Part shown: piece after piece, positions 8,081-19,985 of the stretch
How positions within the stretch are numbered: position 1 is the first letter of the stretch
How the letters are laid out: each line of letters begins with the position of its first letter
Assembly: GCF_025628935.1 (NCBI RefSeq)
Contig: NZ_JAOTIS010000005.1
Span: forward strand, 62,001-126,000
Origin: Macrococcus capreoli
Lineage (GTDB): Bacteria; Bacillota; Bacilli; Staphylococcales; Staphylococcaceae
Length of the DNA stretch: 64,000 bases
Reading direction: 5' to 3'
Translations under genes and position numbers: made by a program
Notes under the pieces: generated by a model
Database searches by the model: none
Told to the model about the DNA's origin: nothing
The model's input: only the letters and a program-made list of their open reading frames with translations

Positions 8081-8400
8081 TGATTAACGTTACTATCTTA
8101 GTAAATGAAGAAGGTCAAGTGACCGAGTTTACTATGGAAGGGCATGCCGATAGTGCACCTCATGGACAAGATCTTGTTTGTGCTGGCGCATCCGCTGTCG
8201 TCTTTGGTAGTATGAACGCAGTCATTGGTTTGACAGATGAAAGACCGGATATTGATTATGCGGATGATGGTGGCTACTTTACTGCGAGAATCTTAGATTT
8301 AAACAATAAAGAAGCACAATTAATCATTCAATCAATGCTCGTGTCATTACAAACGATAGAAGCAGAATACGGACAATATATTAAATTAAACTATAAGTGA
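8080..8400 (+). CDS. prp: Ribosomal-processing cysteine protease Prp
   Basis: A 106-residue protein of the YsxB/Prp family. The conserved histidine in GHADSA (about residue 22) and cysteine in DLVCAGASAV (about residue 34) form the known catalytic dyad. In S. aureus Prp removes the N-terminal extension of L27; the L27 encoded just downstream carries such an extension. Sandwiched between rplU and rpmA as in other Firmicutes, overlapping rplU by one base and ending 10 bases before rpmA. Confidence 0.93.
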   Translation: MINVTILVNEEGQVTEFTMEGHADSAPHGQDLVCAGASAVVFGSMNAVIGLTDERPDIDYADDGGYFTARILDLNNKEAQLIIQSMLVSLQTIEAEYGQYIKLNYK

Positions 8401-8407
8401 GGTGTAA

Positions 8408-8695
<288 letters not shown>

Positions 8696-8702
8696 TGTCA
8701 AT

Positions 8703-8739
8703 AAAGCACTGGATGTTTATCCAGTGCTTTTCTTTTTTT
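8703..8739 (+). terminator. Terminator of the rplU-prp-rpmA operon
   Basis: Perfect stem AAAGCACTGGA/TCCAGTGCTTT (8703-8713 with 8720-8730), a six-base loop and a long T-rich tail to 8739. Confidence 0.9.
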
Positions 8740-8770
8740 GTTCACGTCAGTCGTACAAATGATGTTTACA

Positions 8771-8779
8771 TGGTATAAT
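8771..8779 (+). promoter_or_regulatory. Extended -10 promoter of the Spo0B-like gene and obg
   Basis: TGGTATAAT is an ideal extended -10 element with no good -35. It ends only 16 bases before the ATG at 8796, so the mRNA would have a leader of about ten bases that just includes the RBS AAGGTG. Confidence 0.5.
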
Positions 8780-8795
8780 GATAAAAGGTGATTTA

Positions 8796-9278
8796 ATGCA
8801 TAATATAGAGACGTACTATAAGACGAAACATGATATAGCCAACCAATTGCAGTTGTTAGAAGCTTATTTTTCGTTAGGACAAGTTGATAAGGCAAGACAT
8901 TTTGCGCGTCGTATAACAATGCAATTTAGGGATGAACAACAATTTTTAAAATTAAATTGTCCAAATGCAATTCATTATTATATTGATACAGTACTTGAAA
9001 ATAAATTGTTTGATTGGACGTTTGAAATTGAGCTTTTAACCAGTGCAATTGGACTTAATGATAGTGTGCTTACATCCTTTATCGATGTGTGTGTCAAAGA
9101 TTTTGAGAAACGTGTTGCTACAAAGTCACTCTTAACATTAAGTTTGTTTGAAAATGAACAAACGATTGAATGTATGCTCGCATTAACCGGTGAAATTATT
9201 GATACGCAGTATTTACTGCCCAATATGATCATTGCGACGACAGAAATAATTGAATACAAATTAGAAATAATAAAATAA
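8796..9278 (+). CDS. Spo0B-like histidine phosphotransferase-fold protein
   Basis: A 160-residue protein in the position of spo0B, between rpmA and obg, as in B. subtilis. Near its N-terminus it reads [20 protein letters not shown], which resembles the Spo0B phosphorylation helix (HD-x3-x-LQL-x6-LG): histidine, aspartate and the LQL core are kept. In sporulating bacilli Spo0B passes phosphate from Spo0F to Spo0A; staphylococci have no such pathway, so the role here is unknown. The C-terminal half shows no motif I recognise. The start ATG 8796 has AAAGGTG five bases upstream; the in-frame ATG 8778 overlaps the -10 box. obg follows after 11 bases. Confidence 0.6.
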   Translation: MHNIETYYKTKHDIANQLQLLEAYFSLGQVDKARHFARRITMQFRDEQQFLKLNCPNAIHYYIDTVLENKLFDWTFEIELLTSAIGLNDSVLTSFIDVCVKDFEKRVATKSLLTLSLFENEQTIECMLALTGEIIDTQYLLPNMIIATTEIIEYKLEIIK

Positions 9279-9289
9279 GAGGTGTTTAT

Positions 9290-10579
9290 ATGTTTATAGA
9301 TCAGGTCAAGATTAATTTAAAAGCAGGTGATGGTGGTAATGGAATCGTTGCATATCGTCGTGAGAAATATGTACCATTAGGTGGACCAGCAGGTGGAGAC
9401 GGAGGTAAAGGGGCGTCAATCATCTTCCAGGTAGACGAAGGACTACGTACATTACTTGATTTCCGCTTCCAACGTATGTTTAAAGCTGAAAAAGGTGAAA
9501 ACGGGCAAACGAGTAACATGCATGGTCGTGGCGCAAAAGATTTAATTCTTAAAGTACCACCTGGCACTATCATCAAAAATGCTGAAACTGGCGAAATTAT
9601 TGCCGATTTAGTAATGCACGAACAAAGTGCTGTCGTGGCACGTGGTGGTCGCGGTGGTCGTGGTAATTCAAGATTTGCATCAGCAAGCAATCCGGCACCT
9701 GATTTCTGTGAAAATGGTGAACCAGGTGAAGAATTAGAAGTTGCATTAGAACTTAAATTATTAGCAGATGTTGGTTTAGTAGGTTACCCGAGTGTTGGAA
9801 AATCGACATTATTATCAATCGTTTCTAAAGCTAAGCCAAAAATCGGTGCATATCACTTTACAACGATTAAACCCAATTTAGGCGTTGTACAGACGAAAGA
9901 TAACCGAAGCTTTGTTATGGCGGATTTACCTGGTTTAATCGAAGGTGCGTCTGAAGGCGTTGGTTTAGGACATCAGTTCTTAAAACATGTAGAACGTACA
10001 CGTGTCATTATCCACATTATTGATATGGGACGTACGGATGGTCGTGATCCATATGAAGATTACGTAACAATTAATAAAGAATTAGAAAACTATAATAAAA
10101 AATTAGCGCGTCGTCCACAAATCGTCGTAGCTAATAAAATGGATATGCCAAATGCTGAAGAATATTTAGCTGAATTTAAGAAACAAATTGGTGATGATAT
10201 TGAAATTATCGAATTAAGTGCAGCGACATACCAGAATATTGATACATTATTATATCGTGCAGCTGATCTATTAGATGCTACGAAAGATGTGGATTATGAT
10301 GTTGATGAAGAAGATACTGCTGTACACCGAGTATTGTATAAACATGAAAAATCAGCAGACCATTTCGAAATTACACGTGCGGATGATGGCGCATATGTCG
10401 TTAGTGGTAACTCAATCGAACGTTTATTCAAAATGACAGATTTCACGCGTGATGCTTCTGTTCGTCGTTTCGCACGTCAAATGCGTACGATGGGTATCGA
10501 CGATGCATTACGTGAACGTGGATGTAAGAACGGTGATATCGTTCGTATTATGCGCGGTGAATTTGAATTTGTAGAGTAG
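9290..10579 (+). CDS. obg: GTPase Obg (CgtA)
   Basis: A 429-residue GTPase involved in large ribosomal subunit assembly and stress signalling. Domain order: a glycine-rich Obg fold (residues 1-158, with [12 protein letters not shown]), the G domain from about 160 (G1 [22 protein letters not shown]) and a C-terminal OCT domain to about residue 429. The RBS AGAGGTG is seen before ATG 9290. It follows the Spo0B-like gene and precedes pheB, as in bacilli. Confidence 0.97.
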   Translation: MFIDQVKINLKAGDGGNGIVAYRREKYVPLGGPAGGDGGKGASIIFQVDEGLRTLLDFRFQRMFKAEKGENGQTSNMHGRGAKDLILKVPPGTIIKNAETGEIIADLVMHEQSAVVARGGRGGRGNSRFASASNPAPDFCENGEPGEELEVALELKLLADVGLVGYPSVGKSTLLSIVSKAKPKIGAYHFTTIKPNLGVVQTKDNRSFVMADLPGLIEGASEGVGLGHQFLKHVERTRVIIHIIDMGRTDGRDPYEDYVTINKELENYNKKLARRPQIVVANKMDMPNAEEYLAEFKKQIGDDIEIIELSAATYQNIDTLLYRAADLLDATKDVDYDVDEEDTAVHRVLYKHEKSADHFEITRADDGAYVVSGNSIERLFKMTDFTRDASVRRFARQMRTMGIDDALRERGCKNGDIVRIMRGEFEFVE

Positions 10580-10591
10580 TAGGTGATAAAT

Positions 10592-11041
10592 GTGTCAGAG
10601 CAAAATAAAAAGTTTTATCTTATTCGTGAAGATGTACTACCTGAATCCGTTAAGAAAACACTACTCATTAAAGATATGCTGGATGAAAATCCAAAACTTT
10701 CGATTTTTGATGCTGTAAAAGCGCACGATTTATCTCGAAGTGCTTTTTATAAATATAAAGATACCATTTTTCCAGTAGATGAAAAAACACGTGAACGTAA
10801 TATTACGATGATGATACAAGTTAATGATTCAGTCGGTTTATTAAGTCAAATATTGAAGTTTATCGCATCGGAAAATGGTTCAGTATTAACAATACACCAG
10901 ACGATTCCGATTAAAGATAAGACGACGATAACCATTTCTTTAAATGCAACAAATATGGATTTGACTATTAATGAGTTACTCGAAAAAATAAAATTAATGG
11001 ATAATGTGAATCATGTTCAATTACTTGGTATGAGTTTGTAG
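10592..11041 (+). CDS. pheB: ACT-domain protein PheB
   Basis: A 149-residue protein with an N-terminal helix-turn-helix-like part ([22 protein letters not shown]) and a C-terminal ACT domain ([22 protein letters not shown]), which in related proteins binds amino acids. In bacilli this gene lies between obg and pheA and is called pheB; its exact function is unsettled. The GTG at 10592 is taken as start because AGGTG at 10581-10585 sits at the right distance; an in-frame GTG at 10583 lies within that RBS. Confidence 0.8.
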   Translation: MSEQNKKFYLIREDVLPESVKKTLLIKDMLDENPKLSIFDAVKAHDLSRSAFYKYKDTIFPVDEKTRERNITMMIQVNDSVGLLSQILKFIASENGSVLTIHQTIPIKDKTTITISLNATNMDLTINELLEKIKLMDNVNHVQLLGMSL

Positions 11042-11049
11042 GAGGCACT

Positions 11050-11640
11050 ATGTACGCGTATTTAGAAGGTAAACTAGAAGTCATTTTACCAACACATTTA
11101 GTCGTTGGTGTAAATGGGATTGGTTTTGAATGTTTAGTCCCGAATCCTTATCGATTTCAAAAGTATTTTAAGAAAGATTTTAAATTATATACACAATTAG
11201 TTGTGCGCGAAGACGCCCATACGCTTTATGGGTTTGATTCGGTTGAAGAAAAGCAATTATTTCTATCACTTAATAAAGTAACCGGCATTGGTCCAAAATC
11301 TGCACTTGCGATATTAGCTTCAAGTTCACCAAGTGAAATTAAAAATGCGATTGAGAGTGAAAATGAGAGCTATTTAATTAAATTCCCGGGCATCGGTAAA
11401 AAGACTGCACGTCAAATAATCCTAGATTTAAAAGGTAAGCTTGTCATTACGGATGAAACGGACGTATTTAAAGAAATAACTGAACAGAAAACTGAAGTGA
11501 TTGCAGAAGCGTTACTCGCATTGGAAGCTTTAGGCTATACGAAACGTGAATTACAAAAAGTTGAAAAAGTATTGAAACAGGAACAACTTGCAACAGTAGA
11601 TGAAAATGTTAAGCGTGCCTTTCAAATGCTTGTGTCTTAA
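11050..11640 (+). CDS. ruvA: Holliday junction DNA helicase subunit RuvA
   Basis: A 196-residue RuvA, the tetrameric protein that grips Holliday junctions and loads RuvB. The N-terminal OB-fold ([12 protein letters not shown]), the two helix-hairpin-helix motifs ([13 protein letters not shown] and [19 protein letters not shown]) and the C-terminal RuvB-binding helices are all there. RBS AGGAGG; ruvB follows after 14 bases. Confidence 0.97.
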   Translation: MYAYLEGKLEVILPTHLVVGVNGIGFECLVPNPYRFQKYFKKDFKLYTQLVVREDAHTLYGFDSVEEKQLFLSLNKVTGIGPKSALAILASSSPSEIKNAIESENESYLIKFPGIGKKTARQIILDLKGKLVITDETDVFKEITEQKTEVIAEALLALEALGYTKRELQKVEKVLKQEQLATVDENVKRAFQMLVS

Positions 11641-11654
11641 AGGAGTTGGATTGA

Positions 11655-12668
11655 TTGGATGACAGAATAATAGACGAATCGCTATTAAATGCTGATGAAT
11701 ATCAAGATGAATTAAGTCTCCGTCCAACGAAACTTTCACAATATATTGGACAGGAAAAAATTAAACATAATTTAGATGTCTTTATTCAAGCGGCGAAACT
11801 ACGAAACGAATCATTAGATCATGTGCTACTGTATGGTCCACCAGGTCTTGGTAAGACAACACTTGCAACAATTGTTGCAAATGAGTTAGATGTCAATATT
11901 CGAACAACATCAGGCCCTTCAATTGAACGGCCGGGTGACTTAGCAGCAATATTATCAAGCTTAAATGCTGGAGATGTGCTCTTCATCGATGAAATTCATA
12001 GACTGAGTCGTGTTGTTGAGGAAGTATTATATCCTGCTATGGAAGACTTTATGCTGGATATCGTCGTTGGTAAAGGTGAAGAGGCACGTAGTATTCGCAT
12101 TGAGTTGCCACCATTTACTTTAATTGGTGCGACAACTCGAGCAGGCAGCCTTTCTGCCCCTTTACGTGATCGATTCGGTGTGCATTTAAGACTGGATTAC
12201 TATTCTATAGAAGATTTGTCACAAGTCGTCAGTCGAACTGCAGATGTGTTTGATGTAGCAATAGATGATGCATCAGTTACGGAACTTGCAATGAGAAGTA
12301 GAGGGACACCACGTATTGCTAATCGATTACTGCGACGAGTAAGAGATTTTGCCCAAGTGAAAAATGAAGGTAAAATTGATTTTGAAATTACATCTAGCGC
12401 TTTAAACTTATTACAAGTCGATGCCTATGGATTAGACCATATTGATCATAAAATATTATTAGCTATCATTGAGCGTTACAATGGTGGTCCTGTTGGATTA
12501 GATACGATAGCTGTATCTATCGGGGAAGAACGAATGACTTTAGAAGATGTATATGAACCGTATCTCATTCAACAAGGTTTTTTAGAAAGAACGCAACGTG
12601 GGCGTATTGCAACACCACTTGCATACGAACACTTTAATTTACCGTATGATAATGAAAAGAGGAAATAA
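11655..12668 (+). CDS. ruvB: Holliday junction DNA helicase RuvB
   Basis: AAA+ motor (337 residues) that drives branch migration with RuvA. Walker [10 protein letters not shown] is near residues 61-69, Walker [10 protein letters not shown] follows, the arginine-containing [18 protein letters not shown] is the sensor region, and a winged helix closes the protein. The start is TTG 11655, ten bases after AGGAG; the nearby ATG is out of frame. RuvC is absent here, as in Firmicutes, where RecU resolves junctions. Confidence 0.96.
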   Translation: MDDRIIDESLLNADEYQDELSLRPTKLSQYIGQEKIKHNLDVFIQAAKLRNESLDHVLLYGPPGLGKTTLATIVANELDVNIRTTSGPSIERPGDLAAILSSLNAGDVLFIDEIHRLSRVVEEVLYPAMEDFMLDIVVGKGEEARSIRIELPPFTLIGATTRAGSLSAPLRDRFGVHLRLDYYSIEDLSQVVSRTADVFDVAIDDASVTELAMRSRGTPRIANRLLRRVRDFAQVKNEGKIDFEITSSALNLLQVDAYGLDHIDHKILLAIIERYNGGPVGLDTIAVSIGEERMTLEDVYEPYLIQQGFLERTQRGRIATPLAYEHFNLPYDNEKRK

Positions 12669-12670
12669 AT

Positions 12671-14844
<2,174 letters not shown>

Positions 14845-14853
14845 GAGGTCGTT

Positions 14854-15126
14854 ATGACAGCTGAAATGCAAGCATTAATCGTACAAATATTACCTCTTAT
14901 CGTATTGTTAGTTGTTGCGTATTTCTTAATGATACGTCCACAACAAAAACGCACGAAAGAACAGCAGGAACTGCTCCGTAATTTAAAACGTGGTGATAAA
15001 GTCGCTACAATCGGAGGATTACAAGGGACAGTAAAATCTGTAGATACAAATTTTGTGACAATTATTGTGAACAATAAAGGTACAGAAATGACATTTGATA
15101 AACTTGCGATCAAAAAAGCGAAGTAA
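14854..15126 (+). CDS. yajC: Preprotein translocase subunit YajC
   Basis: A 90-residue protein with a single N-terminal membrane helix (LPLIVLLVVAYFLMIRPQQK) and a small cytoplasmic domain (RGDKVATIGGLQGTV) typical of YajC, an accessory factor of SecDF-YidC. It begins nine bases after tgt with RBS AGGAGG and is followed by secDF. Confidence 0.95.
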   Translation: MTAEMQALIVQILPLIVLLVVAYFLMIRPQQKRTKEQQELLRNLKRGDKVATIGGLQGTVKSVDTNFVTIIVNNKGTEMTFDKLAIKKAK

Positions 15127-15209
15127 ATTTATCATAATATTAACTTTATGATATTATAATTGAATAAATGGTTTGCCATCATACAATAATTTGATTTCGA
15201 GGTGGAAAT

Positions 15210-17501
15210 GTGAAAAAGCGAAGCAGGTTAATAGCATTGTTGTTATTAACAATTCTATTATTTAGTTCTATGGGTGTAACAGTAAAAGGAATTTTGGAGA
15301 AAGTAAACCTTGGATTAGACTTGCAAGGTGGTTTTGAAGTACTTTATAAAGTTGATAAACTAGATAAAGGCGACAAAATTGATAGTGAAGTAGTTAAAGC
15401 AACAAGTAAAACGTTAGAATCTCGTGTCAACGTATTAGGGGTATCAGAACCGAAAATTCAAATCGAGAATCAAGACAGAATACGTGTACAACTTGCAGGT
15501 GTAAAGAATCAAAATGAAGCGCGTGAAATTTTATCTACGAGTGCGAATTTATCAATACGTGATGCCAACGATAAATTATTATTGTCAGGTAAAGATTTAG
15601 TACAAGGCGGCGCTAAACAAGCTTTCGACCAAAACTCTAACGCACCAGTCGTTACATTAAAGTTAAAATCAGCGAAGAAGTTTGCTGATGTGACACGAAA
15701 AATTTCAAAGCAAAACCCAAATATTATGGTTATCTGGATGGACTTTGAAGAAGGTAAAGACAGCTATAAAAAAGAAGTGAAAAAAGAGCAAGAAGGCAAA
15801 CAACCAAAATACGTAAGTGCAGCGGGTGTAGCACAAGAAATTAACTCACAAAACGTAGAAATTTCAGGTGGATTTAAAGGTGAAGAAGGATTACTTCGAG
15901 CAAAGAAAATTGCTGATTTATTAAATTCAGGATCATTACCAGTGAAATTAACAGAAGTATATTCTACGTCAGTTGGTGCACAGTTTGGTCAAGATGCATT
16001 ACATAATACAATGTTAGCTTCTGCCATCGGTGTAGGGATTATCTTTATCTTTATGATTATTTACTACCGATTACCAGGTATATTAGCCGTGATTTCATTA
16101 TCAGCTTATGTATGGTTAACGATGATTGCATTTAATATGATACACGGTGTCCTGACATTACCAGGAATTGCCGCATTAGTATTAGGTGTCGGTATGGCAG
16201 TCGATGCAAATATTATCATGTATGAACGCATAAAAGATGAACTGAAAATTGGACGCAGTGTGAAGCAAGCGTTTAAGAAAGGATCAAATTCATCATTCTT
16301 AACGATTCTTGATGCCAACCTTACGACAGTTCTTGCAGCTCTAGTACTATTCTTCTTTGGAACTAGCAGTGTTAAAGGATTTGCCACGATGTTATTATTA
16401 GGTATTATTATGATCTTTGTGACGCAAGTATTCTTTACACGTTTATTATTAAGTTTAGCGGTGAATTCAGGTTTCTTTGATAATAAATTTAGTTTCTTTG
16501 GCGTTAGCAATAAGAAACGTCACAATATTTCTGAAGGTATCGACGTATATGACTTAAAAACACGCTGGGATCGTATCAATTTTGTGAAATTAGCAAAACC
16601 ATTACTCGCAGCATCGCTTGCATCTATTATTATTGGTAGTATCATCCTTGCGATGATGGGATTAAATTTAGGTATTGATTTCAAATCTGGTTCACGCGTT
16701 GATGTGAAAAGTGAGCAAGTATTAAAAGCAGATAATGTGAAGCAACAATTAAAATCGATTGGATTAGAAACAGACAATATCGTTATCAATTCAGAATCTA
16801 ATAAAATGGGTGTAATTCAGTTTAAAGATCCATTAACGAAAAATGAAATTAAAGATTTAAAATCGACATTTACGAAAGCATATGGCCATGAGCCAAATGT
16901 GAATACCGTTTCAAGTGAAATTGGTAAAGAATTAGCGAAAAATGCGATTAAATCAGTGATTTATGCATCAATTGGAATTATCATTTATGTGACATTCCGA
17001 TTTGAATGGAGAATGGGGTTAACGTCTGTACTTTCATTATTACATGATGCATTTTTAATCATTGCATTCTTTAGTATCTTTAGAATTGAAGTGGATGTAA
17101 CATTTATTGCAGCTATTCTTACGATCATCGGTTATTCAATTAATGATACAATCGTAACATTCGACCGTGTACGTGAGAACTTACAGAAGATGAAAGTGAT
17201 TACTTCACCGGAACAAATCGACAACATCGTTAACAGCTCAATCCGTCAAACATTGACACGTTCAATCAATACAGTATTGACAGTAATTATCGTAGTTGTT
17301 GCATTAATGTTATTAGGTGCTGCAAGCATCTTTAACTTTACGCTTGCATTATTTGTTGGATTAATTTCAGGTGTATTCAGTTCTATCTTTATCGCAGTAC
17401 CACTTTGGGGTATTTTAAAGAAACGTCAGTTGAAAGCAAATGGTGGCCGTTTAACTGTTTATGAAGAAAAGAAAGCAAATGATGAAAAGATATACGTATA
17501 A
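15210..17501 (+). CDS. secDF: Fused protein translocase subunit SecDF
   Basis: A 763-residue fusion of SecD and SecF, the proton-driven membrane partner of SecYEG. It carries an N-terminal SecD helix, the large external P1 domain (NLGLDLQGGFEV), six SecD helices with GMAVDANIIMYERIKDE, then the SecF part with its external loop (GLNLGIDFKSGSRVDV) and GYSINDTIVTFDRVREN. The GTG start follows GAGGTGG. The fused form is typical of Bacillales. A possible -10 TATAAT is at 15155-15160. A terminator follows. Confidence 0.96.
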   Translation: MKKRSRLIALLLLTILLFSSMGVTVKGILEKVNLGLDLQGGFEVLYKVDKLDKGDKIDSEVVKATSKTLESRVNVLGVSEPKIQIENQDRIRVQLAGVKNQNEAREILSTSANLSIRDANDKLLLSGKDLVQGGAKQAFDQNSNAPVVTLKLKSAKKFADVTRKISKQNPNIMVIWMDFEEGKDSYKKEVKKEQEGKQPKYVSAAGVAQEINSQNVEISGGFKGEEGLLRAKKIADLLNSGSLPVKLTEVYSTSVGAQFGQDALHNTMLASAIGVGIIFIFMIIYYRLPGILAVISLSAYVWLTMIAFNMIHGVLTLPGIAALVLGVGMAVDANIIMYERIKDELKIGRSVKQAFKKGSNSSFLTILDANLTTVLAALVLFFFGTSSVKGFATMLLLGIIMIFVTQVFFTRLLLSLAVNSGFFDNKFSFFGVSNKKRHNISEGIDVYDLKTRWDRINFVKLAKPLLAASLASIIIGSIILAMMGLNLGIDFKSGSRVDVKSEQVLKADNVKQQLKSIGLETDNIVINSESNKMGVIQFKDPLTKNEIKDLKSTFTKAYGHEPNVNTVSSEIGKELAKNAIKSVIYASIGIIIYVTFRFEWRMGLTSVLSLLHDAFLIIAFFSIFRIEVDVTFIAAILTIIGYSINDTIVTFDRVRENLQKMKVITSPEQIDNIVNSSIRQTLTRSINTVLTVIIVVVALMLLGAASIFNFTLALFVGLISGVFSSIFIAVPLWGILKKRQLKANGGRLTVYEEKKANDEKIYV

Positions 17502-17511
17502 GCTGAATGTC

Positions 17512-17552
17512 AAAAGAAAAATCATGTCTATACATGATTTTTCTTTTTTTTA
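17512..17552 (+). terminator. Terminator after secDF
   Basis: Stem AAAAGAAAAATCATGT/ACATGATTTTTCTTTT with loop CTAT (17512-17547) and further T residues to 17551. Confidence 0.9.
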
Positions 17553-17619
17553 CGTAAAATGCACAAATTTCACTCAATTTTTATTATGATATACATAACT
17601 GTATTTCAGGAGGGGTAAT

Positions 17620-18723
17620 ATGAAAATAACAAAAATTGTTGGGTATTATATTGAACTTCCTTTAATTGAACCGTTCGTTATCAATTATGCAACGTATCAT
17701 TGTATGCATTCAGTAATTGTTGAAATGCATACGGATGCTGGTATCGTCGGATATGGCGAAGGTGTTGCAGATGAACATGTAACGGGTGAAAGTGCGGAAG
17801 GAATTTATGCTAACCTGCAATGGATAGCACCAAAACTAATTGGGCAAGATCCTTTAAACATAGAATCAATGCACCAATATATAAATACATTAATATTAGG
17901 TAATCCAGAGTTGAAAGCAAGTATTGATATTGCGCTGTATGATATATTAGGAAAGCATGCCAATCTTCCAGTGTATCAGTTGCTCGGCGGGAAAACTGTT
18001 GAACGATTGGATTATGCTAAAGTCTTAAGCGTAAAATCAATTGAAGCAACAAGAAAAGATATCGATACTTTACTAGCATCAGGTTATAAAGTGATTAAAG
18101 TTAAATTAGGAGACAATATTAATGATGATATTCAGAAGCTGAAACAGATTCTGGATTATATTAAAGATACAGATGCAGAAATACGTGTTGATTGTAATCA
18201 AGCGTGGTCAAATCCGAAAGCAATCGTACAGGCATTTAGTTCGATTCATGATCCAAAGTTAAAATGGATTGAACAACCCCTAAAATACAACGATATGGAT
18301 GGCATGAAGTATTTATATGACCATATGAATGTGAGTTTAATGGCTGATGAAATGATTAAAGATGTTGATGATTTAGTACGTTTAAAGACACCGCATTTTA
18401 ATTTATTAAATGTGAAATTAATGAAGTGTGGCGGCATTCATAATGCTGTGAAACTTATACACATTGCAGAAGCTTTAGGCATAGAATGTCAAATTGGATC
18501 AATGGTTGAGTCATCTATAGGCAGTGCTGCAGGATATCACACAGCGATGGCGCTTGAAAACGTGAAAACTACTGAGCTGACTGGGCCGTTATTATTTAGC
18601 CAGGATATTGGTGATTTGACATACAATATTCCTTATGTCGATTTAGGTAATGGTGCAGGATTAGGGATTCAAATTGACACAAATGTATTAGCAAAGCTAA
18701 CAGTAAAACAATTTGAAGTGTAA
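17620..18723 (+). CDS. Enolase-superfamily dipeptide epimerase-like enzyme
   Basis: A 367-residue enolase-superfamily enzyme of the muconate-lactonizing/dipeptide-epimerase branch. The catalytic Lys pair is in VIKVKLG (about 157-163), metal ligands in RVDCNQAW, IEQP and MADEM, and the opposite Lys in NVKLMKCGGI. That last motif resembles L-Ala-D/L-Glu epimerases, which act in recycling wall peptides; o-succinylbenzoate synthase or N-succinylamino acid racemase cannot be excluded by eye. It lies alone after a terminator and is followed by an M20 peptidase-like gene after 83 AT-rich bases. RBS AGGAGGGG. Confidence 0.7.
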   Translation: MKITKIVGYYIELPLIEPFVINYATYHCMHSVIVEMHTDAGIVGYGEGVADEHVTGESAEGIYANLQWIAPKLIGQDPLNIESMHQYINTLILGNPELKASIDIALYDILGKHANLPVYQLLGGKTVERLDYAKVLSVKSIEATRKDIDTLLASGYKVIKVKLGDNINDDIQKLKQILDYIKDTDAEIRVDCNQAWSNPKAIVQAFSSIHDPKLKWIEQPLKYNDMDGMKYLYDHMNVSLMADEMIKDVDDLVRLKTPHFNLLNVKLMKCGGIHNAVKLIHIAEALGIECQIGSMVESSIGSAAGYHTAMALENVKTTELTGPLLFSQDIGDLTYNIPYVDLGNGAGLGIQIDTNVLAKLTVKQFEV

Positions 18724-18806
18724 TGTAAAAAAATAATAATTAATTTATATAATAAAAACAATAAAGCAAATAATCAGGATAAAGCTAAAAATAAAAGGGG
18801 ATAAGC

Positions 18807-19919
18807 ATGGACAATACGGATTTTCATGACAAGATATTGGATATTAATCGTGAATTGAATTTAAGAGCAGAAGTAAGCTGGGATGAGGAAAAAACAACAA
18901 AGTATATCGAGAAATTATTTAAAGATGAGTTCGATGTGCAGCGTTTTAACAAAACTGGACTTTATATTAAAGTACCAGGCGAAATCGATAAGACAATCGC
19001 ATTTAGAAGTGATATTGATGCATTGCCGTATAATTTTGATGATGGTTTAAAGGTAATCCACGCATGTGGTCATGATGCGCATATGACAACGTTAATCGGT
19101 TTATTGTTTAAATTAAAGATTACGAATTATAAACCGAAATATAATTTATTATTTATTTTTCAGCCGGCTGAAGAAGCGGGAAGCGGTGCAAAATATGTAT
19201 TAGAACATGATATATTAGATAATGTTGAATATATGTTTGGAATGCATGTGCGCCCGAAAAATGAATTAAAAGGGAATGAATTCTCAAGTAGTATTCAACA
19301 TGGTGCGAGTGCGACGCTTCATGTAGATATTACAACGACAGAAGGTCATGCTGGTCGTCCTTGGGAATCGATTAATAGTATTGATATTGCAATGGATTTA
19401 AATCAACAAATTAAAGGTTTAAACGATGTAAATGACCGCTCTTATTCTGTGAAAATGACAACGATTGAAACATTAGGGGGTACACATAATACGATTCCTG
19501 GTACTGTCAATTGTGTATTTGATGTTCGTGCCCAGTATAACAATACGATGGCATCGTTACAACATAATATTGATAAGATATGTGAAACAGTTCGTGGACA
19601 ATATGACTGCACGCTGAAATATTATTATACGAGTAATACAGTTGCAGCAGATATTAGCGATGAAGCAAAAAATATCTTATCTGAAGTTTTACGAGAACAA
19701 CAACACGAATATATAGAAACGATCGTTACGCCAGGAGCCGAAGATTTTCACACGTATTCACACGCATTACCTGAAATTAAAACAACGATGCTTGGCATTG
19801 GTTGTAACATGAATCACGGTTTACATCATCCCGAAATGAAATACGATAAAGAGTCGATATTTACTGCAATTAATATTTATTATGATGTTATCAAAAAATT
19901 AGATAAAAAAGTAAGTTAA
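18807..19919 (+). CDS. M20 family amidohydrolase/peptidase
   Basis: A 370-residue M20D-type metal hydrolase. Metal-ligand motifs are CGHDAHM (about 87-93), QPAEEAGSGA and the late HGLHHPE; the dimerisation domain begins near TTEGHAGRPWESIN. The family removes acyl groups from amino acids or short peptides (for example N-acetyl-diaminopimelate or N-acetylcysteine). The substrate here is unknown. Following an epimerase for dipeptides, a role in breaking down peptides with D-residues is possible, but only inferred. Its start ATG 18807 has AAAGGGG upstream. Confidence 0.75.
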   Translation: MDNTDFHDKILDINRELNLRAEVSWDEEKTTKYIEKLFKDEFDVQRFNKTGLYIKVPGEIDKTIAFRSDIDALPYNFDDGLKVIHACGHDAHMTTLIGLLFKLKITNYKPKYNLLFIFQPAEEAGSGAKYVLEHDILDNVEYMFGMHVRPKNELKGNEFSSSIQHGASATLHVDITTTEGHAGRPWESINSIDIAMDLNQQIKGLNDVNDRSYSVKMTTIETLGGTHNTIPGTVNCVFDVRAQYNNTMASLQHNIDKICETVRGQYDCTLKYYYTSNTVAADISDEAKNILSEVLREQQHEYIETIVTPGAEDFHTYSHALPEIKTTMLGIGCNMNHGLHHPEMKYDKESIFTAINIYYDVIKKLDKKVS

Positions 19920-19922
19920 TTT

Positions 19923-19963
19923 GAAGGCATTCATTTTCTAAAATGAATGCCTTCATGTATAAT
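19923..19963 (+). promoter_or_regulatory. 15-bp perfect inverted repeat beside the recJ promoter
   Basis: GAAGGCATTCATTTT (19923-19937) and its exact complement (19941-19955) flank the three-base loop CTA. There is no T-run on the plus strand; instead a perfect TATAAT lies at 19958-19963, 23 bases before the recJ ATG. The repeat may be a poor terminator for the amidohydrolase, an operator, or both. Confidence 0.5.
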
Positions 19964-19985
19964 GCTAGATTGTAGGGGGATTGTT

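Noticed and set aside
9301-9690. 129-residue minus-strand frame opposite obg
   Set aside because: It mirrors the glycine-rich Obg domain as a proline-rich product and has no RBS; it is a shadow.
16106-16510. 134-residue minus-strand frame opposite secDF
   Set aside because: It is antisense to the conserved membrane helices and has no ribosome binding site or neighbours.
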